DNA of 64,000 nucleotides from an uncultured Opitutia bacterium (GCA_903877135.1 CAIRCN010000006.1:246234-310233), one strand, 5' to 3'. Positions 51,143-60,350 are shown, counted from the stretch's first letter. The notes: generated by a model from the sequence alone, not told the origin. Made by a program: numbers and translations.

Positions 51143-53194
51143 TCAGGGCAGATACTGTTCCTGGAATGTGGGATTGGCTCCGGCCATTTTCAAGAACACG
51201 TCGAGCGGCACGACCTCGAAACCCGCGCCGAGCAGGTCGCAGATCCGCTTTACCCGCGCCACGTCGCTGTTCTCCCGGACGTGCACGAGGAGAAAATACG
51301 GGCGGGCGGGGTTCACCTCCGCCAATTCCGTGAGATCGGCCGCGACCGCCGCCTCGGGCCTTTGGGCCGCAAGGTAGTAGTCGTAGGAGAGCAGGGGCCG
51401 CTCGTCGCGAACCGCAAAGGTGTTGGCCGCGTAATATCCGTTCAGGAAACCGATCGCCTCCGGCATGCCGCGGAAATAGTCATCCACGATCGCCCGCGGC
51501 AGGTTGTTGTCACCGGCCTCGGTCTTGTCGCCGGCATAGTCCATGATCTCGAAGACGCGCAGGTCCAGTTTCGCCATAAGGCCGCGCGCCAGCTCGATCT
51601 CCTGCGGCAGCCATTTTTTCGGAAAGGCCCGGGGATACATGTAGGACGAACCCGAGAGCGCTGCGATGAAGTAGTCGTTCGGCGTCGCCTGGTCGTAATA
51701 AAATTCCAGCATCGCGGGCGAGAGGTTCACGAACTTTAGCGATACCTCCCAGGCGTAGGGGATGGAGCCGCGGCCCGGCCGCACCCAGGCGCCGATGCCG
51801 AGGCCGTCGGTCTGCACGAGGGCCAGATAGACTTTTTTCTCCGGTCGGTAGGTTTTGCCGGCGACAATCTTGTGGTGATTCTTGAACTGGAAACCCGGCG
51901 ACGTCGGGACCCCAACGAGAAAACTCGTGTTCGGCATCGTGTTCAACCCGTCGGAGGTTAGCGCGTAGGACGAGGTCAGCGTGATCATCTCCTCCTCGGT
52001 GTCCTTCTTATAGGAGTGCCAGCCCCAGACTTGGCTGAGGGGCTTCATTTCCTTTAGAAGACTGTTGGTAAGCCCGTATTCGAGCGTGTCGCTGGCCCGC
52101 GCGGACAGGTCGGAAAAAAACGTCCGTTTCATTAGGCCGTAGTCGGCTGCGGCCGGCATGAGCACGGAGCCGTGCGCTCCGCCGAGCCAGGTGATGACGT
52201 CGCGCGAGCACCGGCTCCAGTATTTCTCCCTCGCCCAGGCGTAGATTTCGTAGTCGGACTTGCCGGCGAACCGGCTCCGGAAATCGTCGATCTCTTTCAA
52301 CCCGTATTTCCGGGCGACGGGAATCAGGTCCTCGGTGAGGACGATGCCCTGCTCCAGGCCCGCCAGCGTATACGCGACGATGAGCGAGGTGCGGACGTTC
52401 TTGTCCCAGATGACATAGCCCTTGATCTGGTCGTGGAAGACCTCAAGCGCCTCGTCTAGAGAGGTCAGCTGGCGGAATGAAAAATGCCGCTTGGTCTCGA
52501 GAAACTGGCGCAGATCCTCCGTGTAGTTGAAGGGGTATTCCGGCCCGAAGGTGAAATACAGGAGCGGCGCCTTTTGGTTCACGATTCCCTGCACCGAGAT
52601 GAGGCAGGCCTGCTCGGGCAGCTGGGAGTTTATGGCCCAGTCATCCGCGAGTTTCATGAAATAGGCGTTGTTGGCATTGTCGCGCTTGTAGACGAAGGTG
52701 ATTTCTGGGCCCGTCTTGCGCGTGCTGCGGGTGAGGCGGCAGGTGAGCAGGTCCTGCTGGGCGGAGAGCTCGAACGTGCGCGTGACACGCAGGTTCGCGG
52801 TGCCCTGCGAGGTGGCGGCGGAAAAACTTTCGGTGACCTTGAGCAGGTTTTTCGCCTCCCACTGGGCCGTGACCTCCTTATGACCGCCGGCCGGCAGTTT
52901 CAACGCCATGAACAGATCGTCCGCGAAGGCCCCGTCAGTGATCTCGACCCGCTGCGGCTGGCCGTTCGTCTTCACGGTCATCTTCTCCTCGAAGGGCCGC
53001 CTCGGCCCCCGCCAGGTCATAATAGTGACTTTTCCTGGGGCGACCGTGAACTCGAGCGTGGCTTGCTGAAAATAGTCCAGGTTCGAACTCTGCGCCTTGA
53101 TCAGTTTCCATTTGCCGTTGAAGGCTTCCTCCTGGCCGCCGGCCCAGCCGGCGAGCACAGACATTGCGAACCAGAGCCGAACAATCGTTTTCAT
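51143..53194 (-). CDS. Secreted GxGYxYP-type protein (putative glycoside hydrolase)
   Basis: The 683-residue protein starts MKTIVRLWFAMSVLAGWAGG, a signal peptide; the upstream extension to 53263 was rejected. An N-terminal lipocalin-like beta region (about 30-180) is followed by a large domain with TFGPEYPFNYTEDLRQFLE, YVIWDKNVRTSLIVAYTLAG, ALVQTDGLGIGAWVRPGRGS and GSSYMYPRAFPKKWLP. The last block matches the motif that names the GxGYxYP family, predicted glycoside hydrolases with few characterised members. The C-terminal part (about 560-680) looks like a polysaccharide-deacetylase-type domain. It is convergent with dsbD. Confidence 0.72.
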   Translation of the reverse strand: MKTIVRLWFAMSVLAGWAGGQEEAFNGKWKLIKAQSSNLDYFQQATLEFTVAPGKVTIMTWRGPRRPFEEKMTVKTNGQPQRVEITDGAFADDLFMALKLPAGGHKEVTAQWEAKNLLKVTESFSAATSQGTANLRVTRTFELSAQQDLLTCRLTRSTRKTGPEITFVYKRDNANNAYFMKLADDWAINSQLPEQACLISVQGIVNQKAPLLYFTFGPEYPFNYTEDLRQFLETKRHFSFRQLTSLDEALEVFHDQIKGYVIWDKNVRTSLIVAYTLAGLEQGIVLTEDLIPVARKYGLKEIDDFRSRFAGKSDYEIYAWAREKYWSRCSRDVITWLGGAHGSVLMPAAADYGLMKRTFFSDLSARASDTLEYGLTNSLLKEMKPLSQVWGWHSYKKDTEEEMITLTSSYALTSDGLNTMPNTSFLVGVPTSPGFQFKNHHKIVAGKTYRPEKKVYLALVQTDGLGIGAWVRPGRGSIPYAWEVSLKFVNLSPAMLEFYYDQATPNDYFIAALSGSSYMYPRAFPKKWLPQEIELARGLMAKLDLRVFEIMDYAGDKTEAGDNNLPRAIVDDYFRGMPEAIGFLNGYYAANTFAVRDERPLLSYDYYLAAQRPEAAVAADLTELAEVNPARPYFLLVHVRENSDVARVKRICDLLGAGFEVVPLDVFLKMAGANPTFQEQYLP

Positions 53195-53311
53195 GAGTTT
53201 TCCGAGGTAAAGGTGACGACCAAGTCCGGAACCGGAACGCTGGAGAGAAAGCCCCGGAGCCAAGAGCTGACGCTGGGGCTTGGAGGTGAGACTGCAAGGG
53301 CATGGTTACAG

Positions 53312-53461
53312 CCAGCATCCGATTCCTTCTTCCCTGTCGGCACTACCATCGTCACCGTCACCGCGACCGACGCAGCCGGCAACACAATCTTCGGCACTTT
53401 CATCGTCACCATCACGCCCAAGCCCTTCAAGAACGGCGACAAGCGACACGGCGGCTCCTGA
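53312..53461 (+). pseudogene. Orphan 3' remnant of a HYR-domain gene
   Basis: In the 320-base gap between the GxGYxYP and hydrolase genes, one plus-strand frame encodes about 49 residues matching the C-terminal half of a HYR (hyalin repeat) domain: SFFPVGTTIVTVTATDAAGN, then FGTFIVTIT, a basic tail and a stop at 53459-53461. There is no start codon or signal for translation, and the upstream part of that frame is antisense to the neighbouring gene. It looks like the 3' end of a deleted surface-protein gene. The rest of the gap (53195-53311 and 53462-53515) shows nothing else. Confidence 0.45.
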
Positions 53462-53515
53462 ACGTTTCGGCTTCATCCTTTTTGCTCGTTTCGTCAGTGA
53501 CCATCTCCGTTGATC

Positions 53516-54586
53516 ATGCAGCAGCGATCCCAACCAATGAGCCTCCACCCTCCGATCGCTCTCTCCGCCCAAGCCGCCGCCCGCCTAGCCACAGAGCGCC
53601 GCCAACTCGTCGCTTCTCTCGAACGCGAGCTGGCCAGCCTGCGTGCTGTGGTGGACGCTCGACGTGGCGCCCGTTGGCCCGCCCCCGGCCGGCTCGGTGT
53701 ATGGCAAGAGGCGGCCGCGGTCCGGCTCACGGCGCTCTTGGGCTGGCCGCTCGTGGGCGGCGCTCCGGCGCGCGTGAAACCGCGGTGGCGGCACTTCTGC
53801 CGCGATGATCAAGGCGAGATTTGCCTCGTGCGCTTCGGCGTCACGGGCCACTACGCGGCGTTCGCCCTGCTCTTTCTCCCTGAGCCCGGCCGGATTGCGC
53901 CGCTTGTCATCGCCCAACATGGCGGCCTCGGACTCGTGGAGATAATCTCCGGTCTGGGCTGCACCTCGGGCAACTACAATGACATGGTGACCCGACTGCG
54001 GCAGCGTGGCTGCGCTGTGCTCGTGCCGCAGCTGCCGATGTGGAGCAACAACGCCAAGCCGCCCTGCGTACTCGAGAAGCTCGACCCGCGACTGCAGCTC
54101 CTCGGCGGCTCTAGCCCCGCCCTCCAGACGCTCACGTTGCGCCGTGCGCTCGATGCAACGCTCGCCCTGCCAGAATTGCGCAATGCGCCGGTGGGTCTCG
54201 CTGGCCTCTCCTATGGCGGTTGCTATGGGCTCTATGTGGCCGCTCTCGATCCGCGCATTCAGGCCTTGCTCACCTCCTGTTTCTTTAACGACCGCCACGC
54301 CTACCCGGTGGCGCCCTCGTTTGCGGACGGGGCCGCGCGCGAGTTTCTCGACGCCGAATTGGGCGCACTCGTTTGCCCGCGCCCGCTCTGGATCGAAGTC
54401 GCGGACCAGGACGAGCTTTTTTCTCCGGTGGGAGCCAGAAAGGAGGCGGCCAAGCTGCGCCGGCTTTACCGCGCCGCCGGCCAGAGCGCACAGTTCCGCT
54501 TCACGGTGTTTCCTGGGACCCACGAGTTCAACCGTTCCGACGCCGGTCTGGATTTCCTCGTGCGCGCTCTCGTCCCCAAGGATTAG
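53516..54586 (+). CDS. Alpha/beta hydrolase (dienelactone-hydrolase-like)
   Basis: The 356-residue protein (ATG at 53516; another at 53537) has a helical N-terminal region and an alpha/beta-hydrolase fold with oxyanion strand PLVIAQHGGLG, nucleophile elbow GLSYGG and catalytic Asp in VADQDELFSP. The terminal His is in FPGTHEFNR. No signal peptide. Enzymes of this type cleave esters or acetylated sugars, and near glycoside-hydrolase genes a sugar esterase role is plausible. The substrate is unknown. Confidence 0.85.
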   Translation: MQQRSQPMSLHPPIALSAQAAARLATERRQLVASLERELASLRAVVDARRGARWPAPGRLGVWQEAAAVRLTALLGWPLVGGAPARVKPRWRHFCRDDQGEICLVRFGVTGHYAAFALLFLPEPGRIAPLVIAQHGGLGLVEIISGLGCTSGNYNDMVTRLRQRGCAVLVPQLPMWSNNAKPPCVLEKLDPRLQLLGGSSPALQTLTLRRALDATLALPELRNAPVGLAGLSYGGCYGLYVAALDPRIQALLTSCFFNDRHAYPVAPSFADGAAREFLDAELGALVCPRPLWIEVADQDELFSPVGARKEAAKLRRLYRAAGQSAQFRFTVFPGTHEFNRSDAGLDFLVRALVPKD

Positions 54587-54649
54587 CATTCCCTGATCGC
54601 GAACCATTTTTCTTGGTAATCGGCCGACAGCACCCTACCGCTTTTTCCC

Positions 54650-55495
54650 ATGCAATCCACCACGGCGAAGGAAGAACGTGATTTGAGTTTCAAACCGGTC
54701 GTGAATGATGCCCCGGGCCGGCTGACCCAGGATCAGATCCGGTCTTACAACGAGTCTGGCTACGTGATGCCGCTGGAGGCGTTCACAACGCCGGAAGCGG
54801 AGCGGAACCGTGTCTATTTCGACGACTTGCTCTGCAAGGTCCAGCGGGTCCGCAGCGACCTCGATGCCTATTCGATCAACGGCTTCCACGTCTTTTGCGC
54901 CGGCCTCTACGACATCGTGATGAACCGGGTCATCCTCGATCATGTCCAAGACCTGATCGGCCCGGACGTCGTGTGCTGGGGCTCGCATTTCTTTTGCAAG
55001 CAGGCGCACGATCCCCGCAAGGTCGCGTGGCATCAGGACGCCTCCTACTGGCCGTTCACCCCCGCCCGCACGGTGACGGTGTGGCTGGCGATTGATGACG
55101 CCGACCGGGCGAACGCCGCGATGAAGTTTCTGCCGGGCACCCACCGACAGGGCCATCTGAAGTGGCGCCAGGTGACCAAGGACCAGGCTGTGCTCAATCA
55201 GGAAATCGAAGATGCCGAGCAACTGGGCCAACCCGTCTATGATGAGCTCAAAGCCGGTCAGTTCTCGCTGCATGCCGACATGCTGGCGCACGGCTCCGAT
55301 CCGAATAGCTCCGACCGCCGCCGCTGTGGCCTGACCATTCGCTACTGCCCGCCCGACGTGAAATCCCTGAATCCCCGGTGGACCCAAGGTGCAATTCTCT
55401 GCCGCGGCTCCGGCGCAAACGGAGCATGGACCTATAACCCGCGCCCAGCCGGCGAGAATGTCACTGCCATCGTCCAGATGATCGGAGCCAACTAA
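54650..55495 (+). CDS. Phytanoyl-CoA dioxygenase (PhyH) family protein
   Basis: The 281-residue Fe(II)/2-oxoglutarate-dependent oxygenase has the metal-binding H-x-D in AWHQDASYW (H128, D130) and distal His H214 in LHADMLAHGSDPN, followed by a 2-oxoglutarate-binding Arg in the RRCGLTIRY region. N-terminal TQDQIRSYNESGYVMPLEAF is typical of the family. Such enzymes hydroxylate small molecules, including osmolytes and secondary metabolites. The substrate is unknown. It begins 63 bases after the hydrolase stop on the same strand and may be co-transcribed with it. Confidence 0.88.
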   Translation: MQSTTAKEERDLSFKPVVNDAPGRLTQDQIRSYNESGYVMPLEAFTTPEAERNRVYFDDLLCKVQRVRSDLDAYSINGFHVFCAGLYDIVMNRVILDHVQDLIGPDVVCWGSHFFCKQAHDPRKVAWHQDASYWPFTPARTVTVWLAIDDADRANAAMKFLPGTHRQGHLKWRQVTKDQAVLNQEIEDAEQLGQPVYDELKAGQFSLHADMLAHGSDPNSSDRRRCGLTIRYCPPDVKSLNPRWTQGAILCRGSGANGAWTYNPRPAGENVTAIVQMIGAN

Positions 55496-55600
55496 AATCT
55501 TAACGCACCAACCACCGGAACCGTCGCCGCCGAGAGTCATCGGCATAATACACTCGCGGCACAGCGCTAAAAATTCAGGTTAATTCTTCCCACGACCCAC

Positions 55601-55843
55601 ATGGAAAACCAAACTCACGGCCACGATGTCCTCGATTTGATGATTGCCTCAGGCGCGACTTATACGCGTGCCTCGTTGGCCGCAGCCATTCAGGAGAAGT
55701 TCGGCCCCGAGGTCCGTTACCACACCTGCTCGGCCGACGACATGACCGCAGAGCAACTGATCGAGTTTCTGATCTCGCGCGGCAAATTCCTCGGTGACGA
55801 GACCGGATTCACCGTCGCCACCGACCGCGTCTGCCAGCACTGA
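55601..55843 (+). CDS. YecH-like metal-binding protein
   Basis: The 80-residue protein matches the YecH/DUF2492 pattern: HGHDVLDLMIASGATYT at the start, RYHTCSADDMTAEQLIEFL in the middle and a C-terminal VCQH. His and Cys at both ends suggest a metal site; the cellular role of the family is not known. It has its own 105-base upstream region with AT-rich stretches but no assigned promoter. It is convergent with the GH99-like gene, 13 bases apart. Confidence 0.85.
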   Translation: MENQTHGHDVLDLMIASGATYTRASLAAAIQEKFGPEVRYHTCSADDMTAEQLIEFLISRGKFLGDETGFTVATDRVCQH

Positions 55844-55856
55844 GCGTCGGCGGGTG

Positions 55857-56984
55857 TCACCCCAGCGCTTTCTTTAGCTCCTTGAGGTAACCGAGGCCGT
55901 AGCGTTTTTCGGGAAGCAGGAAGCTATACTCGGTCCACTCGTTCCACGCGTTGACGAACACCGCGAAGGGTTTCTTGGGATCGTTGCGCACATGCTCGGC
56001 GGCATGGCGGCAGAGCTGGCCGAAGCGCCGCGGCGTGTTGCCCACCACGAGGTGACAGTAGGGATAATCGTGGTTGCCAGTGCGCTTCGATGGCGGAAAC
56101 GGCCAGGCGAGTTTCTGGTCGCAGCGCATGGTCACATCCCAGCCCATCGTCACGACCGGGCAGTGCGGCAGCGCGGTGGCGGCCAGCTCCTTCCACTTGC
56201 GCGGATGTGCCTCCACGAGGTCGGCATATTGCTGGACGAGTCCGGCGTCCTTCGCGCCGGTCGAGGTGATGTTGTAGGTGGTGGTGCTGTGAAAGCCGGC
56301 GTCCTTCAACCCGGCCACTGGCCCCGGTTCCCAGAGCATGGCGTTCCAGTGCATCGGCGGCATGCTGGCGGCGCGCAGGCGGCGGTCGATCCGCGCAAAC
56401 TGCCGGCGCGTGGCCGCCGGCCCGCCGAGCTGCTTCACAAATTCTTCGGGCAGGAAGATGCTGAAAAACAGCCGACCATCGACGAGCCAGTAGTTCGGCT
56501 GCCGGAAGTATTTCTCGATGGAGTAGTCGATCACTCGCCCGAGGTCGCGCGGCGAGTGGCGCAGCGGCAGCCACGAGTTCCACGGCTGGTCGATGGGCGC
56601 GGGGAAATAGTCGGCCCAGTTGTGGTTGGCCCACATGAGCGCGAACTTCAGGCGGCGGCGGTTCGGCGCCTGGAGAAAGCCGCGCTCCAGCGCCTCCTCC
56701 ATCAGCTTGACGCCGCTATACCAATACCAGTCGAAAATAAAAACGTCGATGCCGTGGTCGGCCGCGAGTTTGATCTCTCGCGCGGCCCAGCGCGGATCGC
56801 TCTCGGAAAAAAATCCCCACGTCGGCTTAAGCGGGAGCTTGTGCCCCTTGAACCGCGGGATGGCGTTCTTCATCAGCTCCCACTCGCACCAGCCCTCGCC
56901 CTTCCACGAGCTGGCGTGGTCGTAACTGTGCCAGAGTGGGCAATAAATGACAGCGACCTCCGGACGTTTTAGCGACGATGTCAT
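55857..56984 (-). CDS. GH99-like / WbsX-type glycan hydrolase or transferase-associated protein
   Basis: The 375-residue protein starts MTSSLKRPEVAVIYCPLW; the extension to 57083 overlaps the next gene and was rejected. It shows the GH99-like (WbsX) signature: WCEWELMKNAIPRFKGHK, HGIDVFIFDWYWYSGVKLME, FALMWANHNWADYFP, VDGRLFFSIFLPEEF and the C-terminal VFVNAWNEWTEYSFL. Relatives include endo-alpha-mannosidases and domains of O-antigen gene products. Without a signal peptide, cytoplasmic action is likely. It forms a minus-strand run with the GH29-like gene. Confidence 0.82.
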   Translation of the reverse strand: MTSSLKRPEVAVIYCPLWHSYDHASSWKGEGWCEWELMKNAIPRFKGHKLPLKPTWGFFSESDPRWAAREIKLAADHGIDVFIFDWYWYSGVKLMEEALERGFLQAPNRRRLKFALMWANHNWADYFPAPIDQPWNSWLPLRHSPRDLGRVIDYSIEKYFRQPNYWLVDGRLFFSIFLPEEFVKQLGGPAATRRQFARIDRRLRAASMPPMHWNAMLWEPGPVAGLKDAGFHSTTTYNITSTGAKDAGLVQQYADLVEAHPRKWKELAATALPHCPVVTMGWDVTMRCDQKLAWPFPPSKRTGNHDYPYCHLVVGNTPRRFGQLCRHAAEHVRNDPKKPFAVFVNAWNEWTEYSFLLPEKRYGLGYLKELKKALG

Positions 56985-57060
56985 GGTGCAATCTTGGTTA
57001 ACCGAGGCCAGAGCAAGCCACGCTTCCGCCGAGAGGCAAGCCGGGTATCGGCGGTCGTCG

Positions 57061-58023
57061 TCACTTCCCGAGCGCCCGGCCAAGCGCGGTGAGTTGAGGG
57101 AGAAATTCCGGGTCGATCAGACCGGCGGTGGTCAGCGGGGCGTCCCACGTTACGACGCCGCCGCGGCTGTTGATGAACTTGGTGTAGCCGATCGTGAGTT
57201 CGTCGGGAAAGCGGACCGGACCCTTGCCCCACCATTCGCCCATGATCGTGAGGACGTGCAACTGCGCGTTATTGAGGAAGCGCTCGTAGTTTGCCAGCCG
57301 CGAAAAATCGGGAACGTTGCCCGGGGCGACGGTCATGTCGCGCTCGATTTCGCCGGGTGTGTAGTCCTCGTATTCCGTCATCGAGTAGAGCGGCGTGCGC
57401 AGGCCGTTGTTGAAGGCGACGAGGGAGTCGGAGTTACCGGCCTTGAGCGCTTCGGCGAAGCTGCGGTAGTTGGGCGCGTCGGGGTGGCGGTAGGCGTCGG
57501 CGTTGTAGGGGCCGTCGATCCACCAGCCGCTGAGCGCACGGCCCCAGCACAGGGACCATTCGCGGACGACGGCCTCCCAGTTGCGCTGGAGCGCGGTCAT
57601 GCGCTCGTCGGGTTCGCCCTCGAGGCGGGCCTTCGCGATGGCGTCGCTGGCGGGCGCCATGCCGGGGAGATAGGCCATGAGGCGGATGCCGCGGGCGGAG
57701 AGCGCGCGGGCGAGGTCGGCGATGAGGTCGCGGTGCGAGCACTTGCTGGGGTTGATGCCGACGATGCGGTCGTAGGTCGCGTTGGGCGAGAGGTAAAACC
57801 CGGAGTTCTGGCCGAGGGTGATGACGAAATAGGGCACGCGGGCTTCGGCGAGCTGCCGCGCGAGACCGTCGACGTCGAAGGCGTCGATGCGGGCGTTCCA
57901 GTCACTGACGGGCAGGAGCGTGGGCTGCAGATTGCTGGCGGAATCGGCGAGATAGCACGCGAGCATGCCCCAGCGGCAGTCTCTGAACCAAGTGGTGTCG
58001 GCGCGCTGCCAGGGAACTGTCAT
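57061..58023 (-). CDS. GH29 alpha-L-fucosidase-like protein
   Basis: The 320-residue protein starts MTVPWQRADTTWF (a GTG two codons earlier is possible). The N-terminal TWFRDCRWGMLACYL parallels the WF.D..FG.F.HWG opening of GH29, and a barrel follows with YFVITLGQNSGFYLSPN, YDRIVG, RDLIADLARALSARGIRLMAY and GWWIDGPYN, where the Asp would be the nucleophile position. The domain is shorter than full fucosidases and lacks the C-terminal beta-sandwich, so activity is uncertain. No signal peptide. It lies 76 bases upstream of the GH99-like gene. Confidence 0.7.
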   Translation of the reverse strand: MTVPWQRADTTWFRDCRWGMLACYLADSASNLQPTLLPVSDWNARIDAFDVDGLARQLAEARVPYFVITLGQNSGFYLSPNATYDRIVGINPSKCSHRDLIADLARALSARGIRLMAYLPGMAPASDAIAKARLEGEPDERMTALQRNWEAVVREWSLCWGRALSGWWIDGPYNADAYRHPDAPNYRSFAEALKAGNSDSLVAFNNGLRTPLYSMTEYEDYTPGEIERDMTVAPGNVPDFSRLANYERFLNNAQLHVLTIMGEWWGKGPVRFPDELTIGYTKFINSRGGVVTWDAPLTTAGLIDPEFLPQLTALGRALGK

Positions 58024-58042
58024 CGGCACGAGCAGGCGTGGC

Positions 58043-59551
58043 TCAGGGGCCGGAGCTGTTGGCGAGGCGGGCCTTCGTCTCGGCCGGGAGACTCGAAGCG
58101 GCGAGCCAAGCGCGCGCGGCGGCTGGGGCGTTGGCCAGCCAGCGGGCGTAGGCGGAAGTCAGCGCGGCATTGCGCGCCGCGGCGTCGGCGAGCGTCTGCG
58201 CCCATTCGAGCGTGGCCACGGGGGCGGACTGCGCAAGGAGTGGCGCGACGAATTCAGCGGCTCCCACCTGCGTGGCGGGAGGCAGAGTGCGAACGTGTTC
58301 GCGCGCGGCAGCGGCATCCTGCAGCACCCAATACGAAAGCGCGCCGGTGAGCGCGGCCTGTTGCAGGGGGCTTTCGGGCAGCGTGCCGGCCCAGCGCGTG
58401 GCGGCCGGAGCATCTTTCTGCGCCCACGCCGAAGCGATGCTGATGAAGGCGGCGTCGCGGGCGGAGCCGCTCGCGAGCGTTTGTGCCCAGGCGAGGGCGT
58501 TTGGCGGATTGAGCGCGGCGAGGAGGGCGGCGAGGTAGCTGGAAGCCGAATCTTGGTCGGGGCCGGGGGTCATGTGTGCGACGTATTGGCTGGCGGCCGG
58601 CGCGTCGTTGACGACCCAGGAGGTGAGGGCGTTGTTTAAGGCGAGGCGCTGGATCTGGCCTGCGGGCAGGGTCTTGATCCAGGTGAGGGCAGCCGGCGGA
58701 TCGTGGAGCGCGAGCGCCCGGGCGACATCGAGCGCGGCGAAGGTCTGCAGGTCGCCCGGCGGCAGCAGTTTCACGAGTCCGGCCGCACCCTGCGGGTCGG
58801 TGAGCATGAGCCGCTGGAGCGCATGCGAAACGGTCCGCTCCAGCGTGGGGCTGAGGAGGGATTTTTGGGCGTAGTCGATCGTCTTCAGCGGATCGGTGTC
58901 GGCCAGAATTATGAGTGTGGACTCGAGCGCGGCGTCGCGTTCGGGGCCGGTCAACTGGCTGGCCCAGGCGAAGGCCGCGGCGGCGTCGCGGGGCGTCCAC
59001 ACATCGGCGATGGCGCGGACGGCTTTTTCCCGGCTCTCGCCCTCAGGCACGAGAGCGAGGCGCGTGAGGGCTGCGGGGATGTCGCGCCGGGCGATGCGGT
59101 CGAACACCGCGCTGTAGAACGCGCGCTCTTCGCGGGTGGCCACCAATTCGCGGGCGAGTTGCAGTGCGCGCTCCTCATCGCGCCGGCTGAGGGCATCGAG
59201 CACGAGGAGCAGACCTTGGGAATAGCTGGCGCCGCGCGGCAGGTGGCGCACGTAGTCGAGTGCGGCCTCGAGGTCGCTTTCAGCACAGAGTTGCAACAGC
59301 CGGCCAAACTCGCGGGCGCGGTGAGTGGGATCGCCGAGGTTGAGGGCGGCGGCGAGTGCGATCGCCGGGTCGGGCTGGGCGGCGGCGGGCGGAGCAACCG
59401 CGGTGGTTTTGGCGGCGCGAAATACGACCGTGGCACCGGGCTTGGGCCGCGAGTCGGATTCGCGGAACACGATGATCGCAAGCACGACAATGGCGAGGGC
59501 GAGCCAGAGGACGGTGGCGATCCGGCGCCAGTTTGGGAGGATGGGTTCCAT
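58043..59551 (-). CDS. Membrane-anchored Ala-rich helical-repeat protein
   Basis: The 502-residue protein has an N-terminal membrane anchor (ATVLWLALAIVVLAIIVF) and then at least ten degenerate helix-turn-helix repeats of about 33-36 residues, with the pattern A..WA..LP.G..R..AL....S.W...D..AA. Examples are ALTWIKTLPAGQIQRLALNN and ALAWAQTLASGSARDAAFIS. The repeats resemble TPR/Sel1-like solenoids common in Verrucomicrobiota and Planctomycetes, and the body would lie in the periplasm. No enzyme motif. It probably mediates protein contacts. It is 19 bases upstream of the GH29-like gene. Confidence 0.75.
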   Translation of the reverse strand: MEPILPNWRRIATVLWLALAIVVLAIIVFRESDSRPKPGATVVFRAAKTTAVAPPAAAQPDPAIALAAALNLGDPTHRAREFGRLLQLCAESDLEAALDYVRHLPRGASYSQGLLLVLDALSRRDEERALQLARELVATREERAFYSAVFDRIARRDIPAALTRLALVPEGESREKAVRAIADVWTPRDAAAAFAWASQLTGPERDAALESTLIILADTDPLKTIDYAQKSLLSPTLERTVSHALQRLMLTDPQGAAGLVKLLPPGDLQTFAALDVARALALHDPPAALTWIKTLPAGQIQRLALNNALTSWVVNDAPAASQYVAHMTPGPDQDSASSYLAALLAALNPPNALAWAQTLASGSARDAAFISIASAWAQKDAPAATRWAGTLPESPLQQAALTGALSYWVLQDAAAAREHVRTLPPATQVGAAEFVAPLLAQSAPVATLEWAQTLADAAARNAALTSAYARWLANAPAAARAWLAASSLPAETKARLANSSGP

Positions 59552-59679
59552 CGGTCAGGGAGGGCGAAGCGAGAAATGAAGGGTGCGCGCGCCGCGTCAA
59601 GGTTGGGCGGCAGTCGTGGGAGAAATCCCGCACGGGTTACGACAAAACTGAAAACACGTAGTCGGAGAAACGGTGCCGT

Positions 59680-60189
59680 TCACCAAGGGCGCACGAGGTA
59701 TGGAACTCCATCAAGCACGATGCCGGTGCCGTGGGTGTTCATGGGGCCGTTCAAATTAAAACTCAGCACCCGGACTTGGGACGACGCATCGGTGCCAGAG
59801 CCCAAAGCCGTGTCGTGACCGCCGGCCGTCGCAGCCGCATATGCGACCGTGGTCTTCGTTGTGCGCAGCTCGATGTGGCTCTTGTCCGCCGAGAGGGTGA
59901 AGGTGCCGCGTTCGCTCACGCCGGCTCTCGCGCCACCGCCGGCGGAAATGATCCTGTGGAGATAGGTGCCATCCTTCAAGAAATACCACGTTTGCTCGGT
60001 GCCATTCTGCATGCAGTAATAGCTCCCTATTAAACCCGCTCCAGCCGGTGCGTAGGCCGGCACGGCGGTGGGCGGCGTAGGCTTTGGCATTTGGGAAACA
60101 GGAGTGGAGGGAGTATCAGCTGCAAGGACAGTTTGAGCAACCAAGCCGGCAGCAATCCAGCAGCATCGGGATAAGAATTTGGGATTCAT
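59680..60189 (-). CDS. Small secreted protein of unknown function
   Basis: From the ATG at 60187-60189 the product is 169 residues; the Arg-rich extension to 60333 was rejected. It has a signal peptide (MNPKFLSRCCWIAAGLVAQTVLA), a Pro-rich linker (MPKPTPPTAVPAYAP) and a beta-rich domain that resembles a small barrel (LIGSYYCMQNGTEQTWYFLK, GTFTLSADKSHIELRTTKTT). No family was recognised. It lies between the helical-repeat gene and the giant repeat-protein gene, all on the minus strand. Confidence 0.65.
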   Translation of the reverse strand: MNPKFLSRCCWIAAGLVAQTVLAADTPSTPVSQMPKPTPPTAVPAYAPAGAGLIGSYYCMQNGTEQTWYFLKDGTYLHRIISAGGGARAGVSERGTFTLSADKSHIELRTTKTTVAYAAATAGGHDTALGSGTDASSQVRVLSFNLNGPMNTHGTGIVLDGVPYLVRPW

Positions 60190-60350
60190 AGGACGCAGAA
60201 AATTTTGCTCCTTATCTTTTCGTTCGTGCACCTCGCGCCGTCGCGTTTGCGGAGGAATACTTTGCGGCATGGCCGAGGCAAGCCGCGATTGCACTCGCGA
60301 GCCGCGGCGGCGGGTCAGGTAACCCGCTGCCACGGCAATGGTATTTTAGG

